64,000 nt of DNA from Gordonia jinhuaensis (GTDB lineage Bacteria; Actinomycetota; Actinomycetes; Mycobacteriales; Mycobacteriaceae), in assembly GCF_014639795.1 (NCBI RefSeq), contig NZ_BMGC01000011.1, positions 1 through 64,000 of the forward strand. The letters are read 5' to 3'. Each line of letters opens with the position of its first letter. Position 1 is the first letter of the stretch. Shown in pieces: positions 33,738 through 42,762 of this stretch. The position numbers and the translations under genes are program-made. The notes beneath the pieces are model-generated. The model had not been told where the DNA came from and made no database searches. It saw only the letters and a list, made by a program, of their open reading frames with translations.

Positions 33738-34979
33738 ATGACGAACCCCCCGCATGGGTCCAGCGGATCGCCGGAGCCGGAGGGCAATTCCTCCGGGGAC
33801 TCCACCGATTCACCATCCACCCCGCCCCAGTCGAATACGCCACCAGCGGATCCCCAGGGCAACCAGGCTTCCGGCCACCCCGCCGACAATCCGTATGGGT
33901 CGTATCCGCCACCCACCGAAGGCCAGTACGGCGCCTATCCCCCGCCGCCGCCCTATCCGACCGGCTCGACCTCAGGCGACCCCGGTGCGCAGGGATACGG
34001 CTCGCAGAGCTCACAGCAATACGGCGGCCAGGGTTACGGGGTGCCCCCGCAATACGGCACTCCCCAATACGGCACACCGCAGGACAATCCGCCCCAGTAC
34101 GGCGGTCAGCAGCCCGGGAGTCAGCAATACGGCGGCCAGCAATACGGAGGTCAGCAGTACGGCGGCCAGCAATACCCGCCGCCGCCGAATTACGGGTCGG
34201 GCCAGTACGGCGACACCCAATACGGTGACACCCAATACGGTGGCGGCTCGTATCCCCCGCCCCCGCCGGGCGGTGAATACGGCGGGGCCTACGGTTCGTT
34301 CCCGCCGCCTCCCCCGGTCACTCCGATGGGCCGCTCACCCGAAGCCTTCTCGGTAGGTGACGCGATCTCATACGGCTGGCAGAAGTACCGACGCAACTGG
34401 GCCACCTGGCTTCTGGTGTCGCTGGCCGTCATCGTGATCACCGGCCTGATCGACTGGGCGCTGCGCGGGTTCAAGCTCAACGCCGACGACCTCAGCAACA
34501 CCGCAACCGTGGTGAGCGGGATCGTCACCTCCATCATCTCCGTGCTGGTCCGCATGGGCTTCACCCGCGCCGCCCTGGACGAGATCGACGGGCGCCGACC
34601 GGGATTCGCCGACTTCTTCAAGTTCAACAATCTGGTCGGGGTGTTCCTCACAGCGTTCCTGGTGTGGATCATCACCACGATCGGCTTCTACCTGTTCCTC
34701 ATCCCGGGCCTGATCGCGACCTTCTTCCTGTGGTACGCACTGACTTTCGCGATCGATCAGGACGCCAGCGCCTTCGACGCGATCAAGCGCAGCTGCCGCC
34801 TGATCGCCGATCAGCCCGGCAAGATGTTCCTGTTGGCGCTGGCATGTGTGGCACTGAACATCGTCGGCGCGATCCTCTGCTTCGTCGGCCTGCTCGTGAC
34901 GCTGCCGCTCACGCTGATCGCCTCGACCTATGCCTACCGCTACTTCACCGGAGGCGTGATCTCACCACCCGACATGTGA
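33738..34979 (+). CDS. Gln/Gly/Tyr/Pro-rich integral membrane protein
   Basis: 413 residues. Residues 1-205 are disordered and low-complexity, with repeated QQYGGQQYGG, QYGTPQYGTPQ, QYGDTQYGDT and poly-Pro clusters (YPPPPP). Residues about 215-413 carry four to five membrane helices (WATWLLVSLAVIVITGLIDWAL, LVWIITTIGFYLFLIPGLIAT, LALACVALNIVGAILCFVG) of the type found in DUF975-like or glycerophosphodiester-phosphodiesterase-associated membrane domains. The tail may mediate protein clustering at the membrane; function unknown. ATG 33738 follows GAGGAG. Confidence 0.75.
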   Translation: MTNPPHGSSGSPEPEGNSSGDSTDSPSTPPQSNTPPADPQGNQASGHPADNPYGSYPPPTEGQYGAYPPPPPYPTGSTSGDPGAQGYGSQSSQQYGGQGYGVPPQYGTPQYGTPQDNPPQYGGQQPGSQQYGGQQYGGQQYGGQQYPPPPNYGSGQYGDTQYGDTQYGGGSYPPPPPGGEYGGAYGSFPPPPPVTPMGRSPEAFSVGDAISYGWQKYRRNWATWLLVSLAVIVITGLIDWALRGFKLNADDLSNTATVVSGIVTSIISVLVRMGFTRAALDEIDGRRPGFADFFKFNNLVGVFLTAFLVWIITTIGFYLFLIPGLIATFFLWYALTFAIDQDASAFDAIKRSCRLIADQPGKMFLLALACVALNIVGAILCFVGLLVTLPLTLIASTYAYRYFTGGVISPPDM

Positions 34980-35046
34980 CAGCTCAACGCTGCTCAGGCC
35001 AGTGGTGACCCAGCAGCCGAGCGTTGGACAGGACGCGACACCGACC

Positions 35047-35081
35047 CCAACGGCCGCCCCGAATCCCGGTGCGGCCGTTGG
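35047..35081. terminator. bidirectional terminator hairpin
   Basis: CCAACGGCCGC and its exact complement (11 bp) flank a 13-nt loop between the convergent membrane-protein gene and the glycosyltransferase gene. Confidence 0.7.
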
Positions 35082-35111
35082 TCTCTCGGCTGAACGGCAG
35101 GTCATGTGACC

Positions 35112-36359
35112 TCAGGCGACGGCGCGATCCTCGCCGCGGTCGCGCAACAGCTCCTCGACGTGTTCGGCGGCACGCACACCGCTGTTCTTCGCATCCATCG
35201 ACGTCGCGGCCGCGCGGGCACGCCCGCGCTGTCCGAGTGCCGTCATGATCGCCGCATGCATTCCCGCGGCGTCGAGCGCGCGGGGATCCACCCGCACACC
35301 CGCACCGCTGGTGACCACGCGTTGAGCGGTGTCGTGCTGATCGCGGCCGAACGGCGCGATCACCATCGGGATGCCGCGGGCGAGCGCCTTCATCGTGATC
35401 CCCATGCCGCCGTGGGTCACCACGACAGCAGCGTTGTCGAGGATCTGATCGTGCGGCCCGAACTGCATGACGGTGGAATGTGCTGCCTTTCGTAGGATCT
35501 CGGGCATCATCGCCCCGGTGGTCACCACGGTGTGGAATCCGGTGTGCTCCAGCGCATCCAGCGTCACCTGCGCCAGCATGCCGTCATTCTGCATCTCGGT
35601 CGAACAGGTCACCAGGGCGACCGGCCGGTCGATGGCGGCGATGCGTGGATCCGGCCGCGACGGCGGCGCCCAGGTGGAGGGGCCGACGAGTTTGACCGAT
35701 GCCGGCCAGTCTCGGCGCTGCTTCTCGATGGGGGCTCCGAGGAAGTTCAACACCAGGGGAGCACGGACGAACTGCTCGTCCACATGATCGATCGGCGCGA
35801 GACCGAACCTCGTCCGGAACTCGTTCCCACGCCGCAACGCGAACAGGTCGAGTGCACGCCGGGCGGTGTGGCCCAGGCAGAAGTCCCGGGCCCGGCCCAC
35901 CATCCCGCGCTTGACCGGCAGCCCGATCAGTGGCGGCGGACCGTCGGTGCTGAACGCCGGCAGGTAGGTGGGGCTCCAGACCGCCCACGGCAGGCCGGAC
36001 CGCTCAGCGGCCATCTGGGCACCGGGTGTGGTCAGATCGCACAGCAGCAGATCCGGCTCACGCTCGGCGATGAGTCGTGAGAAGTGCTCGTACTCGGCCT
36101 GGCATCGCGCGAAGAGCTGATCGCCGACGGCCATCAGGCCGGTGATCACACCGGTGGTGTGCGCGTCGGCGAGTTCGGCCTCGTCGAGTTCGGTGGGCAG
36201 GGGACACCCGTCGATGCCCAGATCTGCCAACGTGGCGACCTCGGACGACAGGGTGCTCACATACACCGCATGCCCGTGTGCTCGCAGTTCGAGCAGTGTT
36301 TCGACGAGGGGGTAGAGGTGACCTCGGGCGGGAGATGTCATCACGAGAATGGATGCCAT
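35112..36359 (-). CDS. GT1-family (MGT/UGT-like) glycosyltransferase
   Basis: A 415-residue GT-B enzyme that transfers sugar from a nucleotide to a small-molecule or lipid acceptor. N-terminal ILVMTSPARGHLYPLVETLLELRAHGHAV and C-terminal QFGPHDQILDNAAVVVTHGGMGITMKALARGIPMV-like signature (His-Gly-Gly donor loop) are clear. Similar enzymes in mycobacteria glycosylate lipids or detoxify natural products. It sits 61 bp downstream of the secreted hydrolase on the same strand and may share its transcript. The acceptor is unknown. Confidence 0.88.
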   Translation of the reverse strand: MASILVMTSPARGHLYPLVETLLELRAHGHAVYVSTLSSEVATLADLGIDGCPLPTELDEAELADAHTTGVITGLMAVGDQLFARCQAEYEHFSRLIAEREPDLLLCDLTTPGAQMAAERSGLPWAVWSPTYLPAFSTDGPPPLIGLPVKRGMVGRARDFCLGHTARRALDLFALRRGNEFRTRFGLAPIDHVDEQFVRAPLVLNFLGAPIEKQRRDWPASVKLVGPSTWAPPSRPDPRIAAIDRPVALVTCSTEMQNDGMLAQVTLDALEHTGFHTVVTTGAMMPEILRKAAHSTVMQFGPHDQILDNAAVVVTHGGMGITMKALARGIPMVIAPFGRDQHDTAQRVVTSGAGVRVDPRALDAAGMHAAIMTALGQRGRARAAATSMDAKNSGVRAAEHVEELLRDRGEDRAVA

Positions 36360-36420
36360 CTGAACTCCTCAGAACGTGGGTTGTACTTGCGAGGGATGCA
36401 GGGTGGTGCGATCCCGAACC

Positions 36421-37485
36421 TCATGCGAGGTGATCAGTGCGAGGTGATCGGGGGCAGGGCGACGACGCTGCCGCCCGGTTCCGGTCGAATTCGCTGAAGT
36501 TCGGGAACACCCGCGGACTCCACTGTCCACCGGCGAAGTAGCGGCATGCCGAGTCGTCTCCGGCGACGAAACGCAGCCACGCGGTCTCACCATTGAGGAA
36601 ACCGTTGTACTCCGGAGCATCGATCGAGGTGAGGTGATGGGCGCCGGTGAGCATCGCGAACCACGCCGGTCCCGACATCTGCTCGTACAGCGCGCGAACC
36701 GACGCAGGCGTCGCGGTGTTGTCGAGCTCGCCGGCCAGCAGGAAGGTGGGAATGGAGATGGCGCCACCGGAGATCAGCATCGTCGCCGCAGCCGGCTGGA
36801 TCGACATCGCAGCAGCCAGACGCACCTGACCGCTGGTGGCCTGCTCGAGGGGACCGGCCAGCTGCGCGGTCTGCAATGCCGCCGCAGCACCCGCGGAATG
36901 ACCACCCACGATGGTGCGACGCAGATCGATCCGATGGTGCAGCGGCGAATGCGGATCGTTGTTCTGCTGGTAGGCCGCCGAGATGCCCAGCAGATGCGAT
37001 TCGGGGGTCAGGTTGAGCGCATCGAAGGCGACGGCCACCACGAACCCGAAGCTGGCGTAGATCCGGGCGGTCGCATCGAAGTAGCCGGGGTTGCCGGTGA
37101 ACCCGGGGACGAGCACCACCAGCGGGAACGGCCCGGCACCGGACGTCGGATAGGTGAAGTGCACGTCGACGGGCGTGGCGGTGCCGTAGGGGAAGTTGTC
37201 GGTACACCGCAGCGGCGCGGTGACATATCCCTTCGCCGACATGATCTGGTACTGGCCGTACAACGACCCCGCACACGACGCCGTCGTCACCGTGTCGGTG
37301 ACGGCATAGGGACCGACCTCGACCGACTCCGCCGGCTGGGGCGGGGCGGTCGCCGGGGCCGCCGAGGCGACCGCCGCCGGCACGACCGACAGGACCATCA
37401 CGCAGATGGCGGCCACGATCCACGCCACCGACGTGAGGGCGGTAGCCCGGACATGACGGTCGCCTGACCGGCTCCAGCTCGACAC
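36421..37485 (-). CDS. secreted alpha/beta hydrolase (chlorophyllase/PETase-like)
   Basis: A 354-residue exported hydrolase. A long signal segment (AWIVAAICVMVLSVVPAAVA) is cut near residue 42; the mature domain has the oxyanion VVLVPGFTGNPG, nucleophile GGHSAGA (Ser197), acid GELDNTA (Asp255) and GAHHLT (His283 or 284). The architecture is that of extracellular polyester/triglyceride-type lipases related to actinobacterial cutinase-like PET hydrolases; the real substrate is not known. GTG 37485 has no ribosome site but GACAAT lies 6 nt upstream; the open frame to 37599 runs into a tandem repeat and is rejected. Confidence 0.82.
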   Translation of the reverse strand: MSSWSRSGDRHVRATALTSVAWIVAAICVMVLSVVPAAVASAAPATAPPQPAESVEVGPYAVTDTVTTASCAGSLYGQYQIMSAKGYVTAPLRCTDNFPYGTATPVDVHFTYPTSGAGPFPLVVLVPGFTGNPGYFDATARIYASFGFVVAVAFDALNLTPESHLLGISAAYQQNNDPHSPLHHRIDLRRTIVGGHSAGAAAALQTAQLAGPLEQATSGQVRLAAAMSIQPAAATMLISGGAISIPTFLLAGELDNTATPASVRALYEQMSGPAWFAMLTGAHHLTSIDAPEYNGFLNGETAWLRFVAGDDSACRYFAGGQWSPRVFPNFSEFDRNRAAASSPCPRSPRTDHLA

Positions 37486-37548
37486 GTCGGAATTGTCACA
37501 TACCGAGCCCGCACCACGCCGGTGTATGCCCGCACCTATGCGCAATCC

Positions 37549-37609
37549 CACATCTGCGTGCCCCCACATCTGCGTGCCCCACATCTGCGTGCCCCACATC
37601 TGCGTGCCG
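37549..37609. repeat. 15/16-bp tandem repeat x4, intergenic
   Basis: CACATCTGCGTG followed by CCC(C), starting at 37549, 37565, 37580 and 37595, with a degenerate fifth unit to the left (CACCTATGCGCA). It fills most of the gap between the leuS stop and the hydrolase gene. Confidence 0.9.
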
Positions 37610-37617
37610 CCGACCGG

Positions 37618-40449
37618 TCACGGCACCACGTTGACCATGCGACCGGGCACCACGATCACCTTGCGCGGTTCGCCGTCGAGGAGCGCGGCGATCTTCTCGT
37701 CGGCCAACGCGGCCCGGCGAACGGTGTCCTCGTCGGCGTCGACGGAGACGGTGATGCGGCTGCGGACCTTGCCCTTGACCTGGATCGGGATCTCGACGGT
37801 GTCATCGACCAGCCAGCGCTCGTCGGTCACCGGGAACCGCTGGTGGACCAGCACGTCGGCGTGCCCCATCCGCGACCAGAGCTCCTCGGCGATATGCGGT
37901 GCCACGGGCGCGATCATCGTCACCAGCGCGCTGACGACCGGCTGCGGAGCGCCGTCGGGGTACTCCTTGGTGAGGTGGTTGGTCAGCTCGATCAGCTTGG
38001 CGATCGCCGTGTTGAAACGCAGGTTGACATAATCTTCGCGCACCCCGGCGATGGTCCGGTTGAGCAGACGCAAGGTGTCCTCGCCGGGCTCCCGATCGAC
38101 CGGACGCAGGCTGCCGGTCTCCTCGTCGACCACCAGACGCCACACTCGCTGCAGGAACCGCTGCGAGCCCACGACATCTTTCGTCGCCCACGGCCGCGAC
38201 TGGTCGAGCGGACCCATCGACATCTCGTAGACGCGCAGGGTGTCGGCGCCGTAGTCCCGGGCGATCTCGTCGGGGGAGACGGCGTTCTTGAGGGACTTGC
38301 CCATCTTGCCGTACTCGCGGTTGACCTTCTGGCCCTGATAGAAGAATTCGCCGTCGCGTTCTTCGACCTCCTCGGCGGGCACATAGACGCCGCGCGAATC
38401 GGTGTAGGCGTAGGCCTGGATCATGCCCTGGTTGAACAGCTTTCGGTACGGCTCACGCGAGGTGACATAGCCCAGGTCGTAGAGGACCTTGTGCCAGAAC
38501 CGCGAGTACAGCAGATGCAGCACCGCATGCTCGACACCACCGATGTAGAGGTCGAGTCCACCGGGATCCGTCTTGCCGTGCTGCACCGGTCGCGGACCCA
38601 TCCAGTACGACTCGTTGGCGATGTCGCACATGGCTTCTTGGTCCTGCGGATCGATGTAGCGCAGCTGATACCAGGAACTACCCGCCCACTGGGGCATCAC
38701 GTTCGCATCGCGACGGTACTTCTTGAGGCCCTCACCCAGGTCGAGCTCGACCTCGATCCAGTCGGTGGCCTTGGCCAGCGGGGGAGAGGGCTCACTGTCG
38801 GCGTCGTCGGGGTCGAATGACACCGGCGCGTAGTCCTCGACCTCCGGAAGTTCCACCGGCAGCATCGATTCCGGCAGCGGGTAGGCCTGACCCTCCTCGT
38901 CGTAAACAATGGGGAAGGGCTCACCCCAATAGCGCTGGCGCGCGAACAGCCAGTCGCGCAACTTGTACTGGATCGTGCCCTCACCGCTGCCGTCGGCCTC
39001 GAGCCGCTCGATGACCGCCGACTTCGCCGACTCCACATCCATCCCGTTGAGGAACTCCGAGTTCACCAGGATGCCGTCGCCGGTGTAGGCCTCCTCGCCC
39101 ACGCCCGGATCCGAACCGTCGGCGGCGGCGATCACCTGCACGATCGGCAGGCCGACGGTGCTCGCGAATTCATGGTCGCGCTGATCGTGGGCGGGGACGG
39201 CCATGATCGCACCGGTGCCGTAGCCGTAGAGCACATAGTCGGCAATGAAGATCGGAATCGTCTGTCCGCTCAGCGGATTCGCTGCGACGGCACCGATGAA
39301 CACACCGGTCTTGTCCTTGTTCTCCTGCCGCTCGAGGTCGGACTTGGCCGCGATCGAGGCGCGGTAGCCGGCGACGGCGGTCGCCGGGTTCACCGCACCG
39401 CCGGTCCACCTCGGATCGACCCCGGCCGGCCATGCCGCCGTGGTCAGCTCGTCGACCAGTGGATGCTCGGGGGCGAGCACCATGTAGGTCGCGCCGTAGA
39501 GGGTGTCGGGCCGGGTGGTGAACACCTCGACCTTCTCCTGCGACCCCGGGACCGCGAAACGCACCCGCGCGCCACGCGAACGTCCGATCCAGTTGCGCTG
39601 CATGGTCTTGACCTTGTCGGGCCAATCCAGGACCTCGAGATCCTCCAGCAGCCGCTCGGAGTAGGCGGTGATGCGCATCATCCACTGGCGCAACCGTTTC
39701 CGGAACACCGGGAAGTTGCCGCGTTCACTGCGACCGTCGGCGGTCACCTCCTCGTTGGCCAGCACCGTGCCCAGCCCAGGACACCAGTTGACCAACGAAT
39801 CCGACTGGTAGACAAGCCGATAGGAGTCGATCACGTCATTGCGCTCGGCCGCCGTCAGGTCCGACCACGACCGCCCGTCGTCGAGGGTGCGAGCACCGGA
39901 GGCGAACTCGTCGACCAGCTCGCCGATCCGGCGGGCCTTACCCGCCGACTCGTCGTACCAGGCGTTGTAGATCTGCAGGAAGATCCATTGGGTCCACCGG
40001 TAGAAGTCCACGTCGGTGGTCGCGACACGACGGCGCTCGTCGTGACCCAGACCCAGGCGGCGGATCTGCGCGAGATACCGCTCGATATTGGCCTCGGTGG
40101 TGGTACGCGGATGGGTGCCGGTCTGCACCGCGTACTGCTCGGCGGGCAACCCGAAGGCGTCGAAGCCCATCGTGTGCAGCACGTTGCGGCCGAGCATCCG
40201 CTGATAGCGGGCGAACACATCGCTGGCGATGAAGCCGAGGGGATGACCCACATGCAACCCCGACCCCGACGGGTAGGGGAACATGTCCTGCACGAAGACC
40301 TTGGCGTCGGGTCCGTCGAACTCGCTGAGGTCGCCGGCGAGGGTTCCGACCGGATTCGGGGTCTCGAAGCTTTTGCGGGCACTCCATTCCGACTGCCAGT
40401 GCTTCTCGATCTGCCCTGCCAGCTCGGCGGTGTAACGGTGCTGTGTCAC
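37618..40449 (-). CDS. leuS: leucyl-tRNA synthetase
   Basis: Charges tRNA-Leu with leucine; 943 residues, normal for actinobacteria. The class I HIGH motif appears as HVGH at 66-69 (in [15 protein letters not shown]) and KMSKS as KMGKS at 715-719. The CP1 editing domain lies between, with [12 protein letters not shown] and [26 protein letters not shown] 40449 begins the family core ([18 protein letters not shown]). TACCCT lies exactly 6 nt upstream, so the mRNA is probably leaderless. The long upstream continuation of the frame to 40959 is antisense to sdpI. Confidence 0.97.
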   Translation of the reverse strand: MTQHRYTAELAGQIEKHWQSEWSARKSFETPNPVGTLAGDLSEFDGPDAKVFVQDMFPYPSGSGLHVGHPLGFIASDVFARYQRMLGRNVLHTMGFDAFGLPAEQYAVQTGTHPRTTTEANIERYLAQIRRLGLGHDERRRVATTDVDFYRWTQWIFLQIYNAWYDESAGKARRIGELVDEFASGARTLDDGRSWSDLTAAERNDVIDSYRLVYQSDSLVNWCPGLGTVLANEEVTADGRSERGNFPVFRKRLRQWMMRITAYSERLLEDLEVLDWPDKVKTMQRNWIGRSRGARVRFAVPGSQEKVEVFTTRPDTLYGATYMVLAPEHPLVDELTTAAWPAGVDPRWTGGAVNPATAVAGYRASIAAKSDLERQENKDKTGVFIGAVAANPLSGQTIPIFIADYVLYGYGTGAIMAVPAHDQRDHEFASTVGLPIVQVIAAADGSDPGVGEEAYTGDGILVNSEFLNGMDVESAKSAVIERLEADGSGEGTIQYKLRDWLFARQRYWGEPFPIVYDEEGQAYPLPESMLPVELPEVEDYAPVSFDPDDADSEPSPPLAKATDWIEVELDLGEGLKKYRRDANVMPQWAGSSWYQLRYIDPQDQEAMCDIANESYWMGPRPVQHGKTDPGGLDLYIGGVEHAVLHLLYSRFWHKVLYDLGYVTSREPYRKLFNQGMIQAYAYTDSRGVYVPAEEVEERDGEFFYQGQKVNREYGKMGKSLKNAVSPDEIARDYGADTLRVYEMSMGPLDQSRPWATKDVVGSQRFLQRVWRLVVDEETGSLRPVDREPGEDTLRLLNRTIAGVREDYVNLRFNTAIAKLIELTNHLTKEYPDGAPQPVVSALVTMIAPVAPHIAEELWSRMGHADVLVHQRFPVTDERWLVDDTVEIPIQVKGKVRSRITVSVDADEDTVRRAALADEKIAALLDGEPRKVIVVPGRMVNVVP

Positions 40450-40455
40450 CCATCC

Positions 40456-40471
40456 AGGGTAGATGTATGGT
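40456..40471. promoter_or_regulatory. back-to-back -10 elements for leuS and sdpI
   Basis: Reverse strand: TACCCT (40461-40456) then 6 nt to the leuS GTG. Forward strand: TATGGT (40466-40471) then 6 nt to the sdpI-like GTG 40478. The two -10 boxes are 4 bp apart, so the promoters must overlap. Confidence 0.5.
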
Positions 40472-40477
40472 TTCGTC

Positions 40478-40924
40478 GTGCAGATCGCCACCGTCGTCTT
40501 CGCCGTCATCGCCCTCGTCATGGCCGTGACCTGCGTCTTCACCGGTGTCGCAGGACTGACCGGCCGCATGCGGCGCAACCGATGGTTCGGCGTGCGCACA
40601 GCGTCGACGCTGTCGTCCGACGACGCCTTCACCCTGGCCAACCGCGTGGCCGGGCCCGGACTGATCGGTGCCGGCATCATCGCCGCACTCGGCGGCGTGC
40701 TCGGGCTCGCGCTGGGCGACTGGGTCGGGCTGGTCCTCGTGGCCGTGGGGATCGTCGTGGCGGCGATCCTCGCCGGCGTGGTGTCGAGCATGGGTGTGCG
40801 GGCGGTCGCAGCGTCGGCACCGGGCATCGACTGCGGCGAGACCGGCGGTTGTGGTTCGTGCTCACTGGCCGGACTGTGCAGCGCCGAGGGTGCCCCGGCG
40901 CATCGCGCCGCCACCGGCCACTGA
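40478..40924 (+). CDS. SdpI-family membrane protein
   Basis: A 148-residue membrane protein with three hydrophobic helices and the SdpI motif [20 protein letters not shown] followed by [12 protein letters not shown]. SdpI proteins give immunity to the Bacillus SDP toxin, but most actinobacterial members have no known toxin. The Cys-rich C terminus ([17 protein letters not shown]) is unusual and could bind metal. GTG 40478 is favoured because a TATGGT -10 ends 6 nt before it; ATG 40463 would lie only 13 bp from the leuS start. Confidence 0.75.
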   Translation: MQIATVVFAVIALVMAVTCVFTGVAGLTGRMRRNRWFGVRTASTLSSDDAFTLANRVAGPGLIGAGIIAALGGVLGLALGDWVGLVLVAVGIVVAAILAGVVSSMGVRAVAASAPGIDCGETGGCGSCSLAGLCSAEGAPAHRAATGH

Positions 40925-40941
40925 TCTCCGCGCGGCACAGC

Positions 40942-42009
40942 GTGCTCAAACGCCTGCACATCGACGGCTTCATCCTGGCCCTGCTGGCCACCGTCGTCGT
41001 CGCCTCACTCCTGCCGGCCCGCGGCGTATTCGTCGACATCCTGCACTGGGTCACCGTCGTCGCGATCGCACTGCTGTTCTTCCTCTACGGCACCCGGATG
41101 GCCCCGCGCGAGGCGCTGGCCGGTCTGCGGCACTGGCGGCTGCACCTGACGATCCTGGTGTTCACCTTCGTGGTGTTCCCGCTGATCGGGTTGGCGTTGC
41201 GGCCGCTGGTCGAGCCGACGCTGGGTACCACCCTCTACTACGGCGTGCTGTTCCTGTGTCTGGTGCCCTCGACGGTGCAGTCCTCGATCGCCTTCACCTC
41301 CATCGCACACGGCAACGTCGCCGGCGCGATCGTCAGCGCCTCGGCGTCGAATCTGCTCGGGGTGTTCCTCACACCGCTGCTGGTGGTCGCGCTGATGGGC
41401 ACCTCCGGCGATGTGCACATCTCGGCCTCGTCGGTGCTCACCATCGTGGTGGAGATCCTGGTGCCGTTCATCGTCGGACAACTCGCCAGGCCCTGGCTGG
41501 GCGGCTGGCTGTCGAAACACGCCCAGTCGACCAAGCTCGTCGACCGCGGTTCGATCGTCCTGGTTGTGTACTCGGCGTTCTCCGAGGGTGTCCGCGACGG
41601 CATCTGGTCGCAGGTGTCGTGGTGGAAGATCGTCGCGCTGATCGTCGGCGCGATCGTGCTGGTGGCCTTCATGCTGTGGCTGACCTCGTTCACCGCGCGG
41701 CGACTGCGATTCGACCGCCCAGACGGCATCGCCATCCAGTTCTGCGGCACCAAGAAGAGCCTCGCCTCGGGTCTGCCGATGGCAGCCGTGTTGTTCGCCG
41801 GCACCGACGTCGGCATGATCGTGCTCCCGCTGATGATCTTCCACCAGGTGCAGCTGATGATGTGCGCCTGGCTGGCCGGACGCTACGACCGGCAGTGGCA
41901 GGAGAGGGCGCTGAGCCGCGCCCGGGCGGCCGAGAATGACGGTGCGGCCGCGCAGGACGGCGCGGTGGGGGAGCACGGGATCGCCGAGCAGAACGGGGCG
42001 GCCGACTAG
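40942..42009 (+). CDS. bile acid:sodium symporter family transporter
   Basis: A 355-residue transporter of the BASS/SBF-like group (the bacterial YfeH-type, PF13593). About ten helices with [58 protein letters not shown], and [20 protein letters not shown], the conserved crossover regions of the fold. It probably carries an organic anion; the substrate is unknown. The C-terminal tail ([11 protein letters not shown]) is disordered. It follows sdpI after 17 bp and likely shares its transcript; GTG 40942 begins the family core. Confidence 0.85.
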   Translation: MLKRLHIDGFILALLATVVVASLLPARGVFVDILHWVTVVAIALLFFLYGTRMAPREALAGLRHWRLHLTILVFTFVVFPLIGLALRPLVEPTLGTTLYYGVLFLCLVPSTVQSSIAFTSIAHGNVAGAIVSASASNLLGVFLTPLLVVALMGTSGDVHISASSVLTIVVEILVPFIVGQLARPWLGGWLSKHAQSTKLVDRGSIVLVVYSAFSEGVRDGIWSQVSWWKIVALIVGAIVLVAFMLWLTSFTARRLRFDRPDGIAIQFCGTKKSLASGLPMAAVLFAGTDVGMIVLPLMIFHQVQLMMCAWLAGRYDRQWQERALSRARAAENDGAAAQDGAVGEHGIAEQNGAAD

Positions 42010-42037
42010 CGCCAGCGCCGCGACCCTGCCGGAGTTC

Positions 42038-42733
42038 CTAGTTGCGTGCGATGTCGATCGGGTGGGTGGCCACCAGCGGCAACGGCCACGGTTGCCGGCG
42101 CAGCACCGCCGACCAGACGTCGGACTGTGCGGGGGCCAGCAGGTCGCCGGGCATCGCCGAGGCGACCATCCAGCTGTCGTGACGTAGTTCGTCGGCGAGC
42201 TGTCCGATACCCCACCCGGCGTACCCGGCGAAGATCCGCACACCCTCGAGCACGTCGGCGAGTTCCTCCGGATCGGCATCGAGATCGACCAGCACCACTC
42301 GGCCGCTCACCGTACGCAGGCCGAAGACCGAGTCGGGATCGGCACCGCGCTGCATCACCCCCAGACACAGCGCCGCATCCTGCTTCACCGGACCACCGAC
42401 ATAGACGGCGCGGGGTGAGGCGGCCAGATCGGTCCAGTGGGGCAGTAGGTTGTGCACAGCGGTCTGGCTCATCCGGTTGATCACCACGCCGAGGGTGCCG
42501 GCGTCATTGTGTTCGATCACGTAGACCGCGGTACGCCGGAAAGTGTCCTCGAGCAGGTCGGTGGAGGCGAGCAGGATGCTGCCCGGACGGACGCGCGGGA
42601 GTTCGCCGGCGGCCTCACGGTCGCCGTAGGACGGGTGGTCGTGTCCGCGGGGATCGTCGCCGCGGGGATCCTCCCCTTCGGGGTCATCCCCGTGGGGTCC
42701 TTGACCGTGAGATTCTTCGCCTCCGATGCCCAC
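42038..42733 (-). CDS. YqgE/AlgH family protein
   Basis: A 231-residue protein. After a 45-residue acidic, His/Gly/Asp-rich N-terminal tail comes the YqgE core: PGSILLASTDLLEDTFRRTAVYV, NDAGTLGVVINRMS, VYVGGPVKQDAAL, FAGYAGWGIGQLADEL and SDVWSAVLRRQ. The function is not established in any bacterium; the M. tuberculosis counterpart is Rv0038, beside the MFS gene Rv0037c, as here. It is convergent with the BASS gene and divergent from the MFS gene with only 29 bp between starts. Confidence 0.9.
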   Translation of the reverse strand: MGIGGEESHGQGPHGDDPEGEDPRGDDPRGHDHPSYGDREAAGELPRVRPGSILLASTDLLEDTFRRTAVYVIEHNDAGTLGVVINRMSQTAVHNLLPHWTDLAASPRAVYVGGPVKQDAALCLGVMQRGADPDSVFGLRTVSGRVVLVDLDADPEELADVLEGVRIFAGYAGWGIGQLADELRHDSWMVASAMPGDLLAPAQSDVWSAVLRRQPWPLPLVATHPIDIARN

Positions 42734-42749
42734 CGGGACATCATCGCAC

Positions 42750-42755
42750 TATTCT
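42750..42755 (+). promoter_or_regulatory. -10 of leaderless MFS gene
   Basis: TATTCT ends 7 nt before GTG 42763 and no ribosome site is present, supporting GTG 42763 over ATG 42787. Confidence 0.5.
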
Positions 42756-42762
42756 CGTTCTG

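Noticed and set aside
37486-37599. N-terminal extension of the secreted hydrolase with MWGTQ repeats
   Set aside because: It would place residues before the signal peptide and is encoded by the intergenic tandem repeat; GTG 37485 fits better.
37549-37609. Possible small CRISPR array
   Set aside because: Units are 15-16 bp with spacers of 3-4 bp and no cas genes; it is a simple tandem repeat.
40450-40959. Extended N terminus of LeuS in the same frame
   Set aside because: Antisense to the sdpI-like gene; LeuS family core begins at GTG 40449.
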